Below are positions 1-7,471 of a DNA stretch of 13,740 nucleotides, piece after piece; the first letter of the stretch is position 1, and each line of letters starts with the position of its first letter. A model generated the notes under the pieces. It was not told where the DNA came from and searched no databases. It was given only the letters and a program-made list of their open reading frames with translations. Source of the DNA: Pseudomonadota bacterium. Its GTDB lineage: Bacteria > Pseudomonadota > Alphaproteobacteria > Rhizobiales > Rhizobiaceae. The stretch spans positions 1 to 13,740 of the forward strand of contig QGUU01000022.1 of NCBI GenBank assembly GCA_003242525.1, written 5' to 3'. The translations under genes were made by a program, and so were the position numbers.

Positions 1-23
1 CTGCAAATAGCCGGCAGGCGTAG

Positions 24-45
24 CCCGGATCGGGGCCGATCCGGG
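24..45. terminator. Perfect inverted repeat, possible end of an upstream gene
   Basis: The arms CCCGGATCGG (24-33) and CCGATCCGGG (36-45) are exact reverse complements with only two bases between them, so a folded RNA would open the innermost pairs. No T tract follows, so it is not a textbook intrinsic terminator. A second inverted repeat lies just after it: CCGCCCT (64-70) with AGGGCGG (80-86), which contains the palindrome CCCTGCAGGG (67-76). The pair could end transcription of a gene to the left of the window or be a dispersed intergenic repeat. The structure is seen directly; its role is a guess. Confidence 0.35.
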
Positions 46-140
46 ATTCGCGGCGTGACGCTTCCGCCCTGCAGGGTCAAGGGCGGCATGACTCTTGCGA
101 CAAGCTGTGCTATGCGGCGCGCTTTCGATGCTGCGGCCTG

Positions 141-168
141 CTGAAATTGGCCGCAAACCGCCTATACT
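141..168 (+). promoter_or_regulatory. Possible rlmN promoter close to the start codon
   Basis: TATACT (163-168) is a good -10 match. CTGAAA (141-146), 16 bases upstream, is a weak -35 match. A transcript starting about 7 bases after the -10 box would begin at or next to the rlmN ATG at 177, and no Shine-Dalgarno sequence is visible between the box and the ATG. The message could therefore be leaderless or nearly so. Confidence 0.35.
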
Positions 169-176
169 GAGCAGCC

Positions 177-1409
177 ATGAGCCTATCCCTTGATCTCACC
201 GCCCCCGGCGCGCGCGCCGCGCTGCGCCCTGCAGCTTCGGCCGAAAAGCCGTCGCTGATCGGCATGGACCGCGCCGAAATGGCCGAGGCGCTGGTTTCGG
301 CAGGCATAGTGCCGGAAAAGCAGGCCAGGATGCGGGTGAGCCAGCTCTGGCACTGGCTCTATGTGCGCGGCGTTTCCGATTTTTCGCAGATGTTCAATAT
401 TTCCAAGGATCTGCGCGCGGCGCTGGACCGCCACTTCACCATCGCCCGCCCGGAGATCGTGGAAGAACAGGTTTCGTCGGACGGAACGCGCAAATGGCTG
501 TTCCGCTTTCCCCCGCGCGGTGCAGGCCGGCCGGTCGAGATCGAGACCGTCTACATTCCCGAGGAAGGGCGCGGCACCCTGTGCATCTCCTCCCAGGTGG
601 GCTGCACGCTCACCTGCTCCTTCTGCCACACGGGAACGCAGAAGCTTGTGCGCAATCTGACGGCCGAGGAAATCCTTGCCCAATTGCTGACCGCGCGTGA
701 CCGGCTGGGCGATTTTCCTGATCGCGACACGCCAGCGGGCGCAATCGTCCCTTCGGAGGGGCGCAAGGTGTCCAACATCGTCATGATGGGCATGGGCGAG
801 CCGCTATACAATTTCGAAGCGGTAAAGAAAGCCCTGCTCATTGCGTCTGACGGAGACGGGCTGGCGCTTTCGAAGCGCCGCATCACGCTCTCGACCTCGG
901 GCGTTGTTCCCGGCATAGAGCGCACGGGGGCCGAGATCGGCGTCATGCTGGCGATTTCGCTGCACGCAACGAATGACGATCTGCGCGACCTGCTGGTGCC
1001 CATCAACAAGAAGTATCCGCTGAAGGAACTGATCGCCGCCTGCCGGGCCTATCCTGGCCTTTCCAACGCGCGCCGCATCACCTTCGAATATGTGATGCTC
1101 AAGGACGTCAACGACAGCCTGGCAGATGCCCGCGCGCTCGTGGCGCTGCTGAAGGGCATCCCCGCCAAGATCAATCTCATCCCGTTCAATCCCTGGCCCG
1201 GCACGAACTACCAGTGCTCGGATTGGGAGACGATCGAGCGCTTTGCCGATTTCATCAACAATGCGGGTTACGCCTCGCCCATTCGCACGCCGCGCGGCCG
1301 CGACATATTGGCCGCCTGCGGGCAGCTCAAGTCCGAATCGGAGCGCCTGCGCAAGGTTGACCGGCTGGCGCTTGAGGCCATGATGATAGCAGGGCACGGG
1401 GAAGCTTGA
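177..1409 (+). CDS. rlmN: 23S rRNA (adenine(2503)-C(2))-methyltransferase RlmN
   Basis: This 410-residue radical-SAM enzyme would methylate C2 of A2503 in 23S rRNA; family members also modify A37 of some tRNAs. The CxxxCxxC cluster motif is C143, C147 and C150 in [17 protein letters not shown]136 in TLCISSQ matches the conserved cysteine seven residues before the cluster in E. coli RlmN. C381 in LAACGQL matches the methyl-accepting cysteine near the C-terminus. Other family blocks are [24 protein letters not shown] and [10 protein letters not shown]. The N-terminal accessory domain is complete, and length fits the rhizobial form. The ATG at 177 is chosen because the N-terminus (SLSLDLT...RPSLIGM-like) resembles rhizobial homologues, despite no clear ribosome binding site. 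It is a single gene with a 205-bp gap to the next. Confidence 0.97.
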   Translation: MSLSLDLTAPGARAALRPAASAEKPSLIGMDRAEMAEALVSAGIVPEKQARMRVSQLWHWLYVRGVSDFSQMFNISKDLRAALDRHFTIARPEIVEEQVSSDGTRKWLFRFPPRGAGRPVEIETVYIPEEGRGTLCISSQVGCTLTCSFCHTGTQKLVRNLTAEEILAQLLTARDRLGDFPDRDTPAGAIVPSEGRKVSNIVMMGMGEPLYNFEAVKKALLIASDGDGLALSKRRITLSTSGVVPGIERTGAEIGVMLAISLHATNDDLRDLLVPINKKYPLKELIAACRAYPGLSNARRITFEYVMLKDVNDSLADARALVALLKGIPAKINLIPFNPWPGTNYQCSDWETIERFADFINNAGYASPIRTPRGRDILAACGQLKSESERLRKVDRLALEAMMIAGHGEA

Positions 1410-1481
1410 GCGCCGGCCCCGCACCGGAGCCGTTTCCAGTCGGCATTAGGCCAGAGCGCGAGCCCTTCCTGCCGGGGGTGC

Positions 1482-1497
1482 GTCCGGATCTCCGGAC
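1482..1497. other. Short hairpin downstream of rlmN
   Basis: GTCCGG (1482-1487) and CCGGAC (1492-1497) can pair around the loop ATCT. This is the only obvious inverted repeat in the 205-bp spacer 1410-1614, and it has no T tract. It could end rlmN transcription weakly. The rest of the spacer holds only the ribosome binding site of the next gene. Confidence 0.25.
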
Positions 1498-1603
1498 CCG
1501 CGAGCTCAACGAAATGCCTGGAACGATCGCCTGTTTTCTGCTGACCGGTACCGCGAATAGGATGGCCTGCCGGGCATACGCCGGTGGCGTGGTTTGCCTG
1601 GGT

Positions 1604-1609
1604 AGGAGG
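1604..1609 (+). promoter_or_regulatory. Shine-Dalgarno site of the membrane protein gene
   Basis: A perfect AGGAGG sits five bases before the ATG at 1615. It supports that start and the reality of this otherwise unrecognised gene. Confidence 0.8.
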
Positions 1610-1614
1610 TCGGC

Positions 1615-2085
1615 ATGAGCAGAGTTCTTGCCCATCTGCTGCGCTGTGCCGTCATTCTCCTCGGCTACTGCGTTGCGTGCCTTGGGGCGAGCGCCTTCCT
1701 GCATCTTATCGCCCTCGGCTGGGCGGGCCTTGAGCCGCGGGATGCGGGAGCATCAGAGGTTGTCCTGGGGTCCTTCCTCTTTTCGGTCCCGTTCGTGGCG
1801 CTGTTCGTAGCCTATTTCGGCTTTATCCCTGCAGCCGCAGTGATCCTTGTTGCAGAAGTTCTGGGGCGCCGCGACTGGCTGTTCTACGCGCTTGGCGGCG
1901 GTATCGTCGGTGCGATCTTCATCGCCTTTGTCCAGTCCGGCGACCCCGACTTCGCGCTGGTCGATACCGCGTCGATGCTCGCCATCGTCGGGGCAGGCAT
2001 GGTCGGCGGAATCTTCTACTGGCTTTCTGCCGGCCGTTGGGCAGGCGCGGCGCGCCAGCCGGCCGCTATTTCGAATGGGTCGTGA
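1615..2085 (+). CDS. Small multi-pass inner-membrane protein of unknown function
   Basis: I do not recognise this 156-residue protein. It is mostly hydrophobic, with likely membrane segments near residues 8-36, 48-82 (long enough to be one bent or two short helices), 87-107 and 118-138. A short polar stretch (37-47, LEPRDAGASEV) and a charged turn (GRRDW, 84-88) separate them, and the C-terminal tail is small and polar. There is no signal peptidase site, catalytic motif or soluble domain. C11, C19 and C22 lie in the first segment. The strong AGGAGG site and the membrane-protein composition argue that it is a real gene. Its 3' end overlaps that of the convergent LysE-type gene by 20 bp. Rhizobiales genomes often carry such small conserved membrane proteins. 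No function is proposed. Confidence 0.8.
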   Translation: MSRVLAHLLRCAVILLGYCVACLGASAFLHLIALGWAGLEPRDAGASEVVLGSFLFSVPFVALFVAYFGFIPAAAVILVAEVLGRRDWLFYALGGGIVGAIFIAFVQSGDPDFALVDTASMLAIVGAGMVGGIFYWLSAGRWAGAARQPAAISNGS

Positions 2086-2707
2086 GGATCTTCAGTGCGA
2101 AGGCTGAAAACACGCCCGCAAACAACCAGTCTATAATGCGCGTCACCCGGGGACTTCTCTTCATGGCGGCAGCGAATCTTTCCGCCGCCAGGACCATCGG
2201 CGCAGTGACGGGAATCGACAGCACGACGAACATGGCGCCGAGGAAGAACAGCTTGGCCGGCGCATGCGGATCGTGGACAGACACGAATTGGGGCAGGAAG
2301 TGAATGAAGAAGAGGATGACCTTCGGATTGAGCAGGTTGACGCCAAGCCCCGTCAGCCAGGCCCGTTTCAGCGACATGTTCGGGCCCGTCTTCTTCTCTG
2401 GCGAGAAGGCCGAGCCTCTCGTCACTGCCTGAAAGGCCAGAAAGATCAGATAGCCGGCTCCGCCGATCTTGAGAGCCATGAAGGCATAGGGCGAGGCAAC
2501 GATCAGCGCCGAAACGCCTATCACCACGAAAGTGGTGTGGATGAACGTGCCGAACAGGGCGCCGAACATGGAAGCAAAGCCGGCGGCACGGCCCTGGCTC
2601 AGCGTGCGCGAAACGAAAAGCGTCATATCTGGCCCAGGGGTGATGGCGAGTATGACCGAGGCCACCGTGAACTGGATGAGAGTCGTCGAGTCCGGAATGA
2701 AAGACAT
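2066..2707 (-). CDS. LysE/RhtB-family amino-acid exporter
   Basis: This 213-residue integral membrane protein would export amino acids or related metabolites, as do LysE, RhtB/RhtC and similar carriers. It has the family hallmarks: TPGPD at residues 23-27 in the first helix, then a small-residue-rich G-(F)-x-S-x-x-G-A block (43-50), NPK at 127-129, and about six hydrophobic helices with a charged loop at 100-115. Length is typical. The substrate cannot be predicted. The ATG at 2707 fits the family N-terminus, but its ribosome binding site is poor; a good AAGGAG complement (2734-2739) is some 26 bases away, with no in-frame start between. It is divergent from argG, so both may be transcribed from the 169-bp spacer 2708-2876. 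I see no regulator of the usual LysG type beside it. Confidence 0.93.
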   Translation of the reverse strand: MSFIPDSTTLIQFTVASVILAITPGPDMTLFVSRTLSQGRAAGFASMFGALFGTFIHTTFVVIGVSALIVASPYAFMALKIGGAGYLIFLAFQAVTRGSAFSPEKKTGPNMSLKRAWLTGLGVNLLNPKVILFFIHFLPQFVSVHDPHAPAKLFFLGAMFVVLSIPVTAPMVLAAERFAAAMKRSPRVTRIIDWLFAGVFSAFALKILTTHSK

Positions 2708-2876
2708 GGCCGCCGCTCGCGTGTCGGGGAACGCTCCTTAGCGCCTTTTCCAGCAGGATGAAATATTCCGTCGGCACGTTCCGTCCGCGCCGGACCACTC
2801 GGTCGGCTCGTCTCTTGCCGAACCGGGAAGGTGCATGATACCTCGCCCGCGAAACCTGATCCCGGAACCTGTACAA

Positions 2877-4103
2877 ATGTCCAAGCTGAAAGACGTAAAG
2901 AAGGTCGTACTCGCCTATTCGGGCGGCCTCGACACCTCCATCATCCTGAAATGGCTGCAAACCGAACTGGGCGCTGAAGTCGTCACCTTCACCGCCGACC
3001 TCGGCCAGGGCGACAGCGACCTCGAGCCGGCGCGCAGGAAGGCGGAGATGCTCGGCGTCAAGGAAATCTACATCGAGGATGTACGCGAAGAATTTGTCCG
3101 CGATTTCGTATTCCCGATGTTTCGCGCCAATGCGCAGTATGAGGGACTCTACCTGCTTGGCACTTCCATTGCGCGGCCGCTGATCTCGAAGCGACTGGTC
3201 GAAATCGCCAGGGAAACGGGCGCTGACGCCATCGCTCACGGCGCAACCGGCAAGGGCAATGACCAGGTCCGCTTCGAACTGTCGGCCTATGCGCTGGACC
3301 CAGACATCAAGGTGATCGCGCCGTGGCGCGACTGGTCCTTCAAGTCGCGCACCGATCTTCTGGATTTCGCGGAGAAGCACCAGATTCCGATCGCCAAGGA
3401 CAAGCGCGGCGATGCGCCCTTCTCGGTCGACGCCAACCTGCTGCACTCCTCCTCGGAGGGCAAGGTGCTGGAAGACCCGTGGATCGAGCCGCCTGAATTC
3501 GTCCACCAGCGCACCATCTCGCCGATGGAAGCCCCCGACGAGGCAACCGAGATCGAGATCGAGTTCCTGCGGGGCGATCCCATTGCCCTGAACGGAGAGA
3601 AGAAGTCGCCCGCGGCCATGCTGGCCGCGCTTAACGATCTCGGCCGCGACAACGGCATCGGCCGGCTCGACCTCGTCGAAAACCGGTTCGTAGGCATGAA
3701 AAGCCGTGGTGTCTATGAAACCCCTGGAGGCACGATCCTTCTGGCCGCGCACCGCGCCATCGAATCGATCACGCTGGACCGCGGCGCGGCTCATCTCAAG
3801 GACGAATTGATGCCGCGCTATGCCGAGCTGATCTATAACGGCTTCTGGTTCTCGCCGGAGCGCCTGATGCTGCAGGCGGCGATCGACAAGAGCCAGGAGG
3901 ATGTCGAGGGCACCGTGCGGCTGAAGCTGTACAAGGGTAATGTCATCGTCGTCGGCCGCAGGTCTGCGAAATCCCTCTACCGCAACGATCTCGTGACCTT
4001 CGAGGATGACCGCGGAGCCTACGACCAAAAGGACGCGGAAGGCTTCATCCGGTTGAACGCGCTGCGTTTGAGGACCCTGGCGGCGAGAGACCGCAGCCGT
4101 TAG
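2877..4103 (+). CDS. argG: Argininosuccinate synthase
   Basis: This cytosolic enzyme joins citrulline and aspartate using ATP to give argininosuccinate, AMP and pyrophosphate, the penultimate step of arginine synthesis. The 408-residue length is normal. The N-type ATP pyrophosphatase loop AYSGGLDTS is at residues 13-21. Other family blocks are [48 protein letters not shown] and [17 protein letters not shown]. The start at 2877 ([17 protein letters not shown]) is chosen because rhizobial ArgG proteins begin this way. An in-frame ATG at 2835 would add 14 residues; it has a GGGAAGG stretch in front but only three bases away. No other arginine gene is adjacent. Transcription ends at the hairpin at 4107-4134. 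Confidence 0.97.
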   Translation: MSKLKDVKKVVLAYSGGLDTSIILKWLQTELGAEVVTFTADLGQGDSDLEPARRKAEMLGVKEIYIEDVREEFVRDFVFPMFRANAQYEGLYLLGTSIARPLISKRLVEIARETGADAIAHGATGKGNDQVRFELSAYALDPDIKVIAPWRDWSFKSRTDLLDFAEKHQIPIAKDKRGDAPFSVDANLLHSSSEGKVLEDPWIEPPEFVHQRTISPMEAPDEATEIEIEFLRGDPIALNGEKKSPAAMLAALNDLGRDNGIGRLDLVENRFVGMKSRGVYETPGGTILLAAHRAIESITLDRGAAHLKDELMPRYAELIYNGFWFSPERLMLQAAIDKSQEDVEGTVRLKLYKGNVIVVGRRSAKSLYRNDLVTFEDDRGAYDQKDAEGFIRLNALRLRTLAARDRSR

Positions 4104-4106
4104 GCG

Positions 4107-4134
4107 GGAGCCGGCTGCAAGCCGGCTCCTTTTT
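4107..4134 (+). terminator. Strong intrinsic terminator of argG
   Basis: Ten-base GC-rich arms GGAGCCGGCT (4107-4116) and AGCCGGCTCC (4120-4129) flank a three-base loop GCA and are followed at once by TTTTT (4130-4134). It begins three bases after the argG stop codon. This is a textbook rho-independent terminator on the plus strand. The minus strand lacks a T tract on its far side, so it would not serve the convergent transglycosylase gene equally well. Confidence 0.93.
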
Positions 4135-4147
4135 CAGGCATGTGCCG

Positions 4148-4945
4148 TCAATTGCCGTCTATGGCGGTCGCGATGCGAGCGATGGCCTGCTGATAGACCG
4201 AAGCCGAATTCCAGCCTGCAATGGCGGCCATATTGCCTTCGGCGCCGACGCCGGGCCTCCATCCATGAGCCCTCAGGAAGTTGGCCGTGGACGCCAGGGC
4301 GGTGGCCTTGTCGCGCAGGTTCTTGTTGCCCACGCCGTAGGCCAGCACGTTGCCCGGGAGGAACTGCGTGTGGCCGATCTCGCCATGCATGGCGCCTACG
4401 GAATTGGCGCTGAGCGCGCCGCTGTCGACCAGCTTCAGGGCAGCTATGGCATGCGGGGTGAAGAATTCCGGGCGGCGGCAATCATAGGCAAGCGTCACGA
4501 TGGCGGAAACGGTGTTCTGCTTGCCCATGAAGGAACCGAATCCGGTTTCCATGCCCCATATGGCAAGCAAAACGCCGGGGGACACGCCGTAGCTGCTTTC
4601 GATCTTGTTGAAGAGCGAAGCGTTGGCCTTCTTCAGGGACCGGCCCTTGGAGATGATGGCCGCCGCGCCGCGGCGCTTCATGAAATCCTCCACCGAGCCG
4701 CTGAACGCCTTCCTGACGGCGCGGTCCGCCTTGATCGTCGCGGTGGCGTATTTTGCGCCCGCCAGGGCCGAAAGTCCCCTGCCTTGCACGCCGGCGGCCC
4801 TTGCCTTCTGGGCAAAGTCCTGCTTCCACTGCTCAAAGCCCGCGGCCGAATTGCCGCAACTCGCCGCATGCGCGGCGCTGCTGAAAAAAGCGAAGGCCGC
4901 TGCGCCCACCGCCATCAAGAACTTTCCCTTGGCAAACAATGCCAT
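4148..4945 (-). CDS. Exported MltB-type lytic murein transglycosylase
   Basis: This enzyme would cleave the MurNAc-GlcNAc bond of peptidoglycan in the periplasm, leaving 1,6-anhydroMurNAc ends, for wall remodelling or turnover. From the chosen ATG it has 265 residues. It opens with a signal peptide: K6 and K8, a hydrophobic core (9-21), and a likely cut after AHA at 27. C30 is not in a convincing lipobox, so it is probably soluble. The catalytic domain has the MltB/SLT_2 pattern: SSYGVSPGVLLAIWGMETGFG with the likely catalytic glutamate E133, then GAMHGEIGHTQFLPGNVLAYG around E189, and GWRPG. No C-terminal peptidoglycan-binding domain follows, so it is a short form. A longer frame from 5014 exists, but AGGAGA five bases before 4945 and the signal peptide fix this start. 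Confidence 0.93.
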   Translation of the reverse strand: MALFAKGKFLMAVGAAAFAFFSSAAHAASCGNSAAGFEQWKQDFAQKARAAGVQGRGLSALAGAKYATATIKADRAVRKAFSGSVEDFMKRRGAAAIISKGRSLKKANASLFNKIESSYGVSPGVLLAIWGMETGFGSFMGKQNTVSAIVTLAYDCRRPEFFTPHAIAALKLVDSGALSANSVGAMHGEIGHTQFLPGNVLAYGVGNKNLRDKATALASTANFLRAHGWRPGVGAEGNMAAIAGWNSASVYQQAIARIATAIDGN

Positions 4946-4950
4946 GCTTG

Positions 4951-4956
4951 TCTCCT
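4951..4956 (-). promoter_or_regulatory. Shine-Dalgarno site fixing the transglycosylase start
   Basis: AGGAGA on the minus strand lies five bases (CAAGC) before the ATG at 4945. It rules in favour of this start over the in-frame ATG at 5014, which would put 23 non-signal residues in front of the signal peptide. Confidence 0.8.
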
Positions 4957-5188
4957 GAATTGCCCGACTTAAGTCTCCCGCGGCGAACTTGCCAGCCAAG
5001 AGAGTTTTTGTCACGCCGTGCGTCTTCGCCAGCCGCTCCGGCGCGCGCCGAGAACTTGCCCAAGATCAAGCACGAATTGTGGCCGAAAGGGCTTTAAAAA
5101 GGCTTTTCGGATTTCTTCCCGTCAGCCACAAGGGCGTAACGGCCCTTCCGTTTCCGGACACCCGGCGAGGATTCCAGATGCCGGCAGA

Positions 5189-5911
5189 TCAGGCAAAATA
5201 TTGGCCGCCATTGACCGTGAGGGTGGAGCCCGTGATGAAACCCGCCTCCTCGGAAGCGAGGAAAACGACGCAGCGCGCAATCTCCTCCGGCTCGCCGAGA
5301 CGACCGACAGGAATCTGGGCGATAATGCCTTCCCGAACCTTTTCCGGCACGGACATGACCATGTCTGTGGCGATGTAGCCGGGGCAGATGACGTTTACCG
5401 TGATGCCGGCTCGCGCGCCCTCCTGGGCAAGCGCTTTGGTAAAGCCGATGTCGCCGGCCTTGGATGCGGCATAGTTGACCTGCCCCATCTGGCCCTTCTG
5501 GCCATTGATGGAGGAAATGGTGATGACCCGGCCGAACTTGCGCTCCCTCATGCCGCTCCACAGCGGATGGGTCATGTTGAAAACGCCGTTCAGATTCGTG
5601 TTGATGACCTCGCTCCACTGCTCGCGGCTCATCTTGTGGAACATGGCATCTCGCGTGATGCCCGCATTGTTCACCAGAATCGAAACCGGGCCGAGATCGG
5701 CCTCCACCTGGCTGATGCCGGCGACACAGGCGTCATAATCGGCAACCGACCATTTGTAGGTCCTGATGCCGGTCTCGGCGGTGAATTTCTGTGCCGCCTC
5801 GTCATTGCCCGCATAGTTGGCGGCAACCAGGCAACCGGCATCCCTGAGCGCAATCGAGATGGCGGCGCCTATCCCTCGCGACCCCCCCGTGACAAGTGCT
5901 ACCCTGGACAT
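5189..5911 (-). CDS. phbB: Acetoacetyl-CoA reductase (NADPH-type, SDR family)
   Basis: This 240-residue short-chain dehydrogenase would reduce acetoacetyl-CoA to (R)-3-hydroxybutyryl-CoA, the monomer for polyhydroxybutyrate. It shows the cofactor loop TGGSRGIG (8-15), NNAG, the catalytic serine in ITISSINGQKGQMGQ, and YAASK with Y147 and K151. PhaB-specific blocks include TRDAMFHKM, NLNGVFNMT, CPGYIATDMV, IPVGRLGEPEEIA and the C-terminal TGSTLTVNGGQYFA. The INGQKGQMGQ and GQYFA wording separates it from FabG, the closest alternative. A strong ribosome binding site, GGGAGGAG, lies four bases before the ATG. It follows phbA on the same strand after 97 bp, so the two are probably co-transcribed. 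No T-tailed terminator was found in the 243-bp spacer 4946-5188; an AAGGGC/GCCCTT inverted repeat at 5130-5147 is the nearest thing. Confidence 0.95.
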   Translation of the reverse strand: MSRVALVTGGSRGIGAAISIALRDAGCLVAANYAGNDEAAQKFTAETGIRTYKWSVADYDACVAGISQVEADLGPVSILVNNAGITRDAMFHKMSREQWSEVINTNLNGVFNMTHPLWSGMRERKFGRVITISSINGQKGQMGQVNYAASKAGDIGFTKALAQEGARAGITVNVICPGYIATDMVMSVPEKVREGIIAQIPVGRLGEPEEIARCVVFLASEEAGFITGSTLTVNGGQYFA

Positions 5912-6008
5912 AGCTCTCCTCCCTTTGGCAGGGAACCAGGCAGCGGGGGGATGTATGCGCCTCCCCTTCGACCTTCTTTCGCTACCTGACCCCGAACCGG
6001 TTCGCGCC

Positions 6009-7190
6009 CTAGCTCATCCCTTCCACGCACATGGCCACGCCCATGCCGCCTCCGATGCACAGGGTCGCAAGCCCCTTCCTTGCGCCGCGGCGCTTCATCT
6101 CGAAGACAAGCGTGTTGAAAATGCGCGCGCCCGAAGCTCCGATCGGATGGCCGATGGCAATGGCGCCGCCGTTGACGTTGACGATTTCGGGGTTCCAGCC
6201 CATGTCCTTGTTGACGGCGCAAGCCTGCGCGGCAAAGGCTTCGTTGGCCTCGACGAGATCCAGATCGTTCACGCTCCAGCCGGCCTTCTCCAGCGCCCGC
6301 CGGGAGGCGGGAATGGGGCCGGTGCCCATGATCGTCGGGTCGACTCCGGCGGTTGCCCAGGAAACGATGCGCACCAGCGGGGTCAAGCCGCGCCTTGCCG
6401 CCTCCTCCTCCGTCATCAGCAGCACGCCTGCGGCGCCGTCATTGATGCCGGATGCATTGCCGGCCGTTACGGTGCCGTCCTTTTCAAAGACCGGCCTCAG
6501 CTTCTCGATGGCGTCAAGGGTGGAGCCGTGGCGGATATATTCGTCCTGGTCCACGACCGTATCGCCCTTGCGCCCCTTTACGGTGACGGCAACGATCTCG
6601 TCCTTGAACTTGCCCGCCTTCTGCGCTGCCTCGGCCTTGTTCTGCGAGGCTAGTGCGAACCTGTCCTGTTCCTCCCGGGTGATCTGGAACTGGCGCGCGA
6701 CATTCTCGGCGGTCGTGCCCATGTGGTAGCCATTGAAGGCGTCCCAAAGCCCATCCTTTATCATCGTGTCTATGAGCTGTACGTCGCCCATCTTGACGCC
6801 GCCGCGCAGATACTGCGCATGTGGCGAAAGCGACATCGATTCCTGTCCGCCGGCAATGACGATCCTGGCATCGCCAGTGGCGATCTGCTGCATGCCGAGC
6901 GCGATGGCCCTGAGGCCGGAGCCGCATACCTGGTTCAGCCCCCATGCAGTGGTTTCCTTCGGCAGGCCGGCATTGATGGAGGCTTGGCGGGCCGGGTTCT
7001 GGCCCTGCGCCGCCGTCAGCACCTGACCGAGAATGACCTCGTCAACTTCTCCAGCTTCCACTCCAGCCCGCGAGAGCAGCTCGCGGATGACGACGGCGCC
7101 GAGCTCATGGGCGGGCGTCGTGGCAAAGGAGCCGTTGAAGGAGCCGACGGGCGTGCGCGCGGCGCTGGCGACGACGATGGAAGCAGACAT
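6009..7190 (-). CDS. phbA: Acetyl-CoA acetyltransferase (biosynthetic beta-ketothiolase)
   Basis: This enzyme condenses two acetyl-CoA into acetoacetyl-CoA, the first step of polyhydroxybutyrate synthesis, or splits acetoacetyl-CoA in reverse. The 393-residue protein has all thiolase active-site elements: C89 in [10 protein letters not shown] (the acylated cysteine), NEAFAAQ, H348 in [10 protein letters not shown], and C378 in TLCIGGGMG. The N-terminus [19 protein letters not shown] is typical of PhaA/PhbA, and the length matches the 390-395 norm. An in-frame ATG at 7241 would add 17 residues, but GGAG six bases before the ATG at 7190 and the family N-terminus fix this start. phbB lies 97 bp downstream. 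The 281-bp upstream spacer is shared with the divergent regulator phaR and holds a candidate operator. A perfect 12-bp palindrome CGAACCGGTTCG (5993-6004) sits just after the stop codon. Confidence 0.97.
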   Translation of the reverse strand: MSASIVVASAARTPVGSFNGSFATTPAHELGAVVIRELLSRAGVEAGEVDEVILGQVLTAAQGQNPARQASINAGLPKETTAWGLNQVCGSGLRAIALGMQQIATGDARIVIAGGQESMSLSPHAQYLRGGVKMGDVQLIDTMIKDGLWDAFNGYHMGTTAENVARQFQITREEQDRFALASQNKAEAAQKAGKFKDEIVAVTVKGRKGDTVVDQDEYIRHGSTLDAIEKLRPVFEKDGTVTAGNASGINDGAAGVLLMTEEEAARRGLTPLVRIVSWATAGVDPTIMGTGPIPASRRALEKAGWSVNDLDLVEANEAFAAQACAVNKDMGWNPEIVNVNGGAIAIGHPIGASGARIFNTLVFEMKRRGARKGLATLCIGGGMGVAMCVEGMS

Positions 7191-7196
7191 GATGTT

Positions 7197-7200
7197 CTCC
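7197..7200 (-). promoter_or_regulatory. Ribosome binding site fixing the phbA start
   Basis: GGAG on the minus strand is six bases (AACATC) before the ATG at 7190. It favours this start over the in-frame ATG at 7241. Confidence 0.65.
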
Positions 7201-7243
7201 GGGCACTTCGAGATGGGGCAAGAAGGCTTAAAAGGGTTCATCT

Positions 7244-7272
7244 GTTCTTGCGCTTTCCGGAACCCGAGTCAA
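7244..7272 (-). promoter_or_regulatory. Possible phbA promoter
   Basis: Read on the minus strand, TTGACT (7272-7267) is a good -35 match. AAGAAC (7249-7244), 17 bases on, is a poor -10 match (three of six). Transcription from here would leave a leader of about 50 bases before the phbA ATG. Only the -35 box is convincing. Confidence 0.3.
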
Positions 7273-7312
7273 ACCTGAAACCGGGAAAACAGGGCAGCGC
7301 CGGCCACCCGGG

Positions 7313-7334
7313 AAAAATGCTGCGCAGCATTTTT
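7313..7334. promoter_or_regulatory. Perfect 22-bp TGC-rich palindrome, candidate PhaR operator
   Basis: AAAAATGCTGC (7313-7323) is followed directly by its exact reverse complement GCAGCATTTTT (7324-7334). It is nearly central in the spacer between divergent phbA and phaR, where no terminator is needed, although a hairpin with a T run could look like one. PhaR of Paracoccus denitrificans is reported to bind TGC-rich sites, and the core TGCTGC|GCAGCA fits that description. A smaller inverted repeat, CGGAC (7336-7340) / GTCCG (7345-7349), adjoins it. The palindrome is seen directly; PhaR binding is inferred from position and composition. Confidence 0.6.
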
Positions 7335-7471
7335 GCGGACCTGAGTCCGGGCCAAAACTTCCGCACTGCACAAACCGCTTGGAATAGAGCCGGTTTTGCG
7401 CATATCCTTGAGGCAAGTTGTGATCGTAACCGGCTGCTTACACAGTTGCCGGTGTCCGGGGGAGGATACTG

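Noticed and set aside
2016..4028. Long minus-strand open frame of 670 codons opposite argG and overlapping the LysE-type gene
   Set aside because: argG and the LysE-type gene on the same DNA have full family motifs. The long frame has low-complexity, Arg/His/Asp-rich composition without recognisable domains, as expected of an antisense shadow in GC-rich DNA.
5018..5989. Plus-strand open frame of 323 codons opposite phbB
   Set aside because: The composition is that of a shadow frame and phbB on the other strand is certain.
7191..7241. 17-residue N-terminal extension of phbA
   Set aside because: The thiolase family starts at the ATG at 7190, which has its own ribosome binding site; the extension (rich in Pro and Cys) is not typical and overlaps the promoter region.
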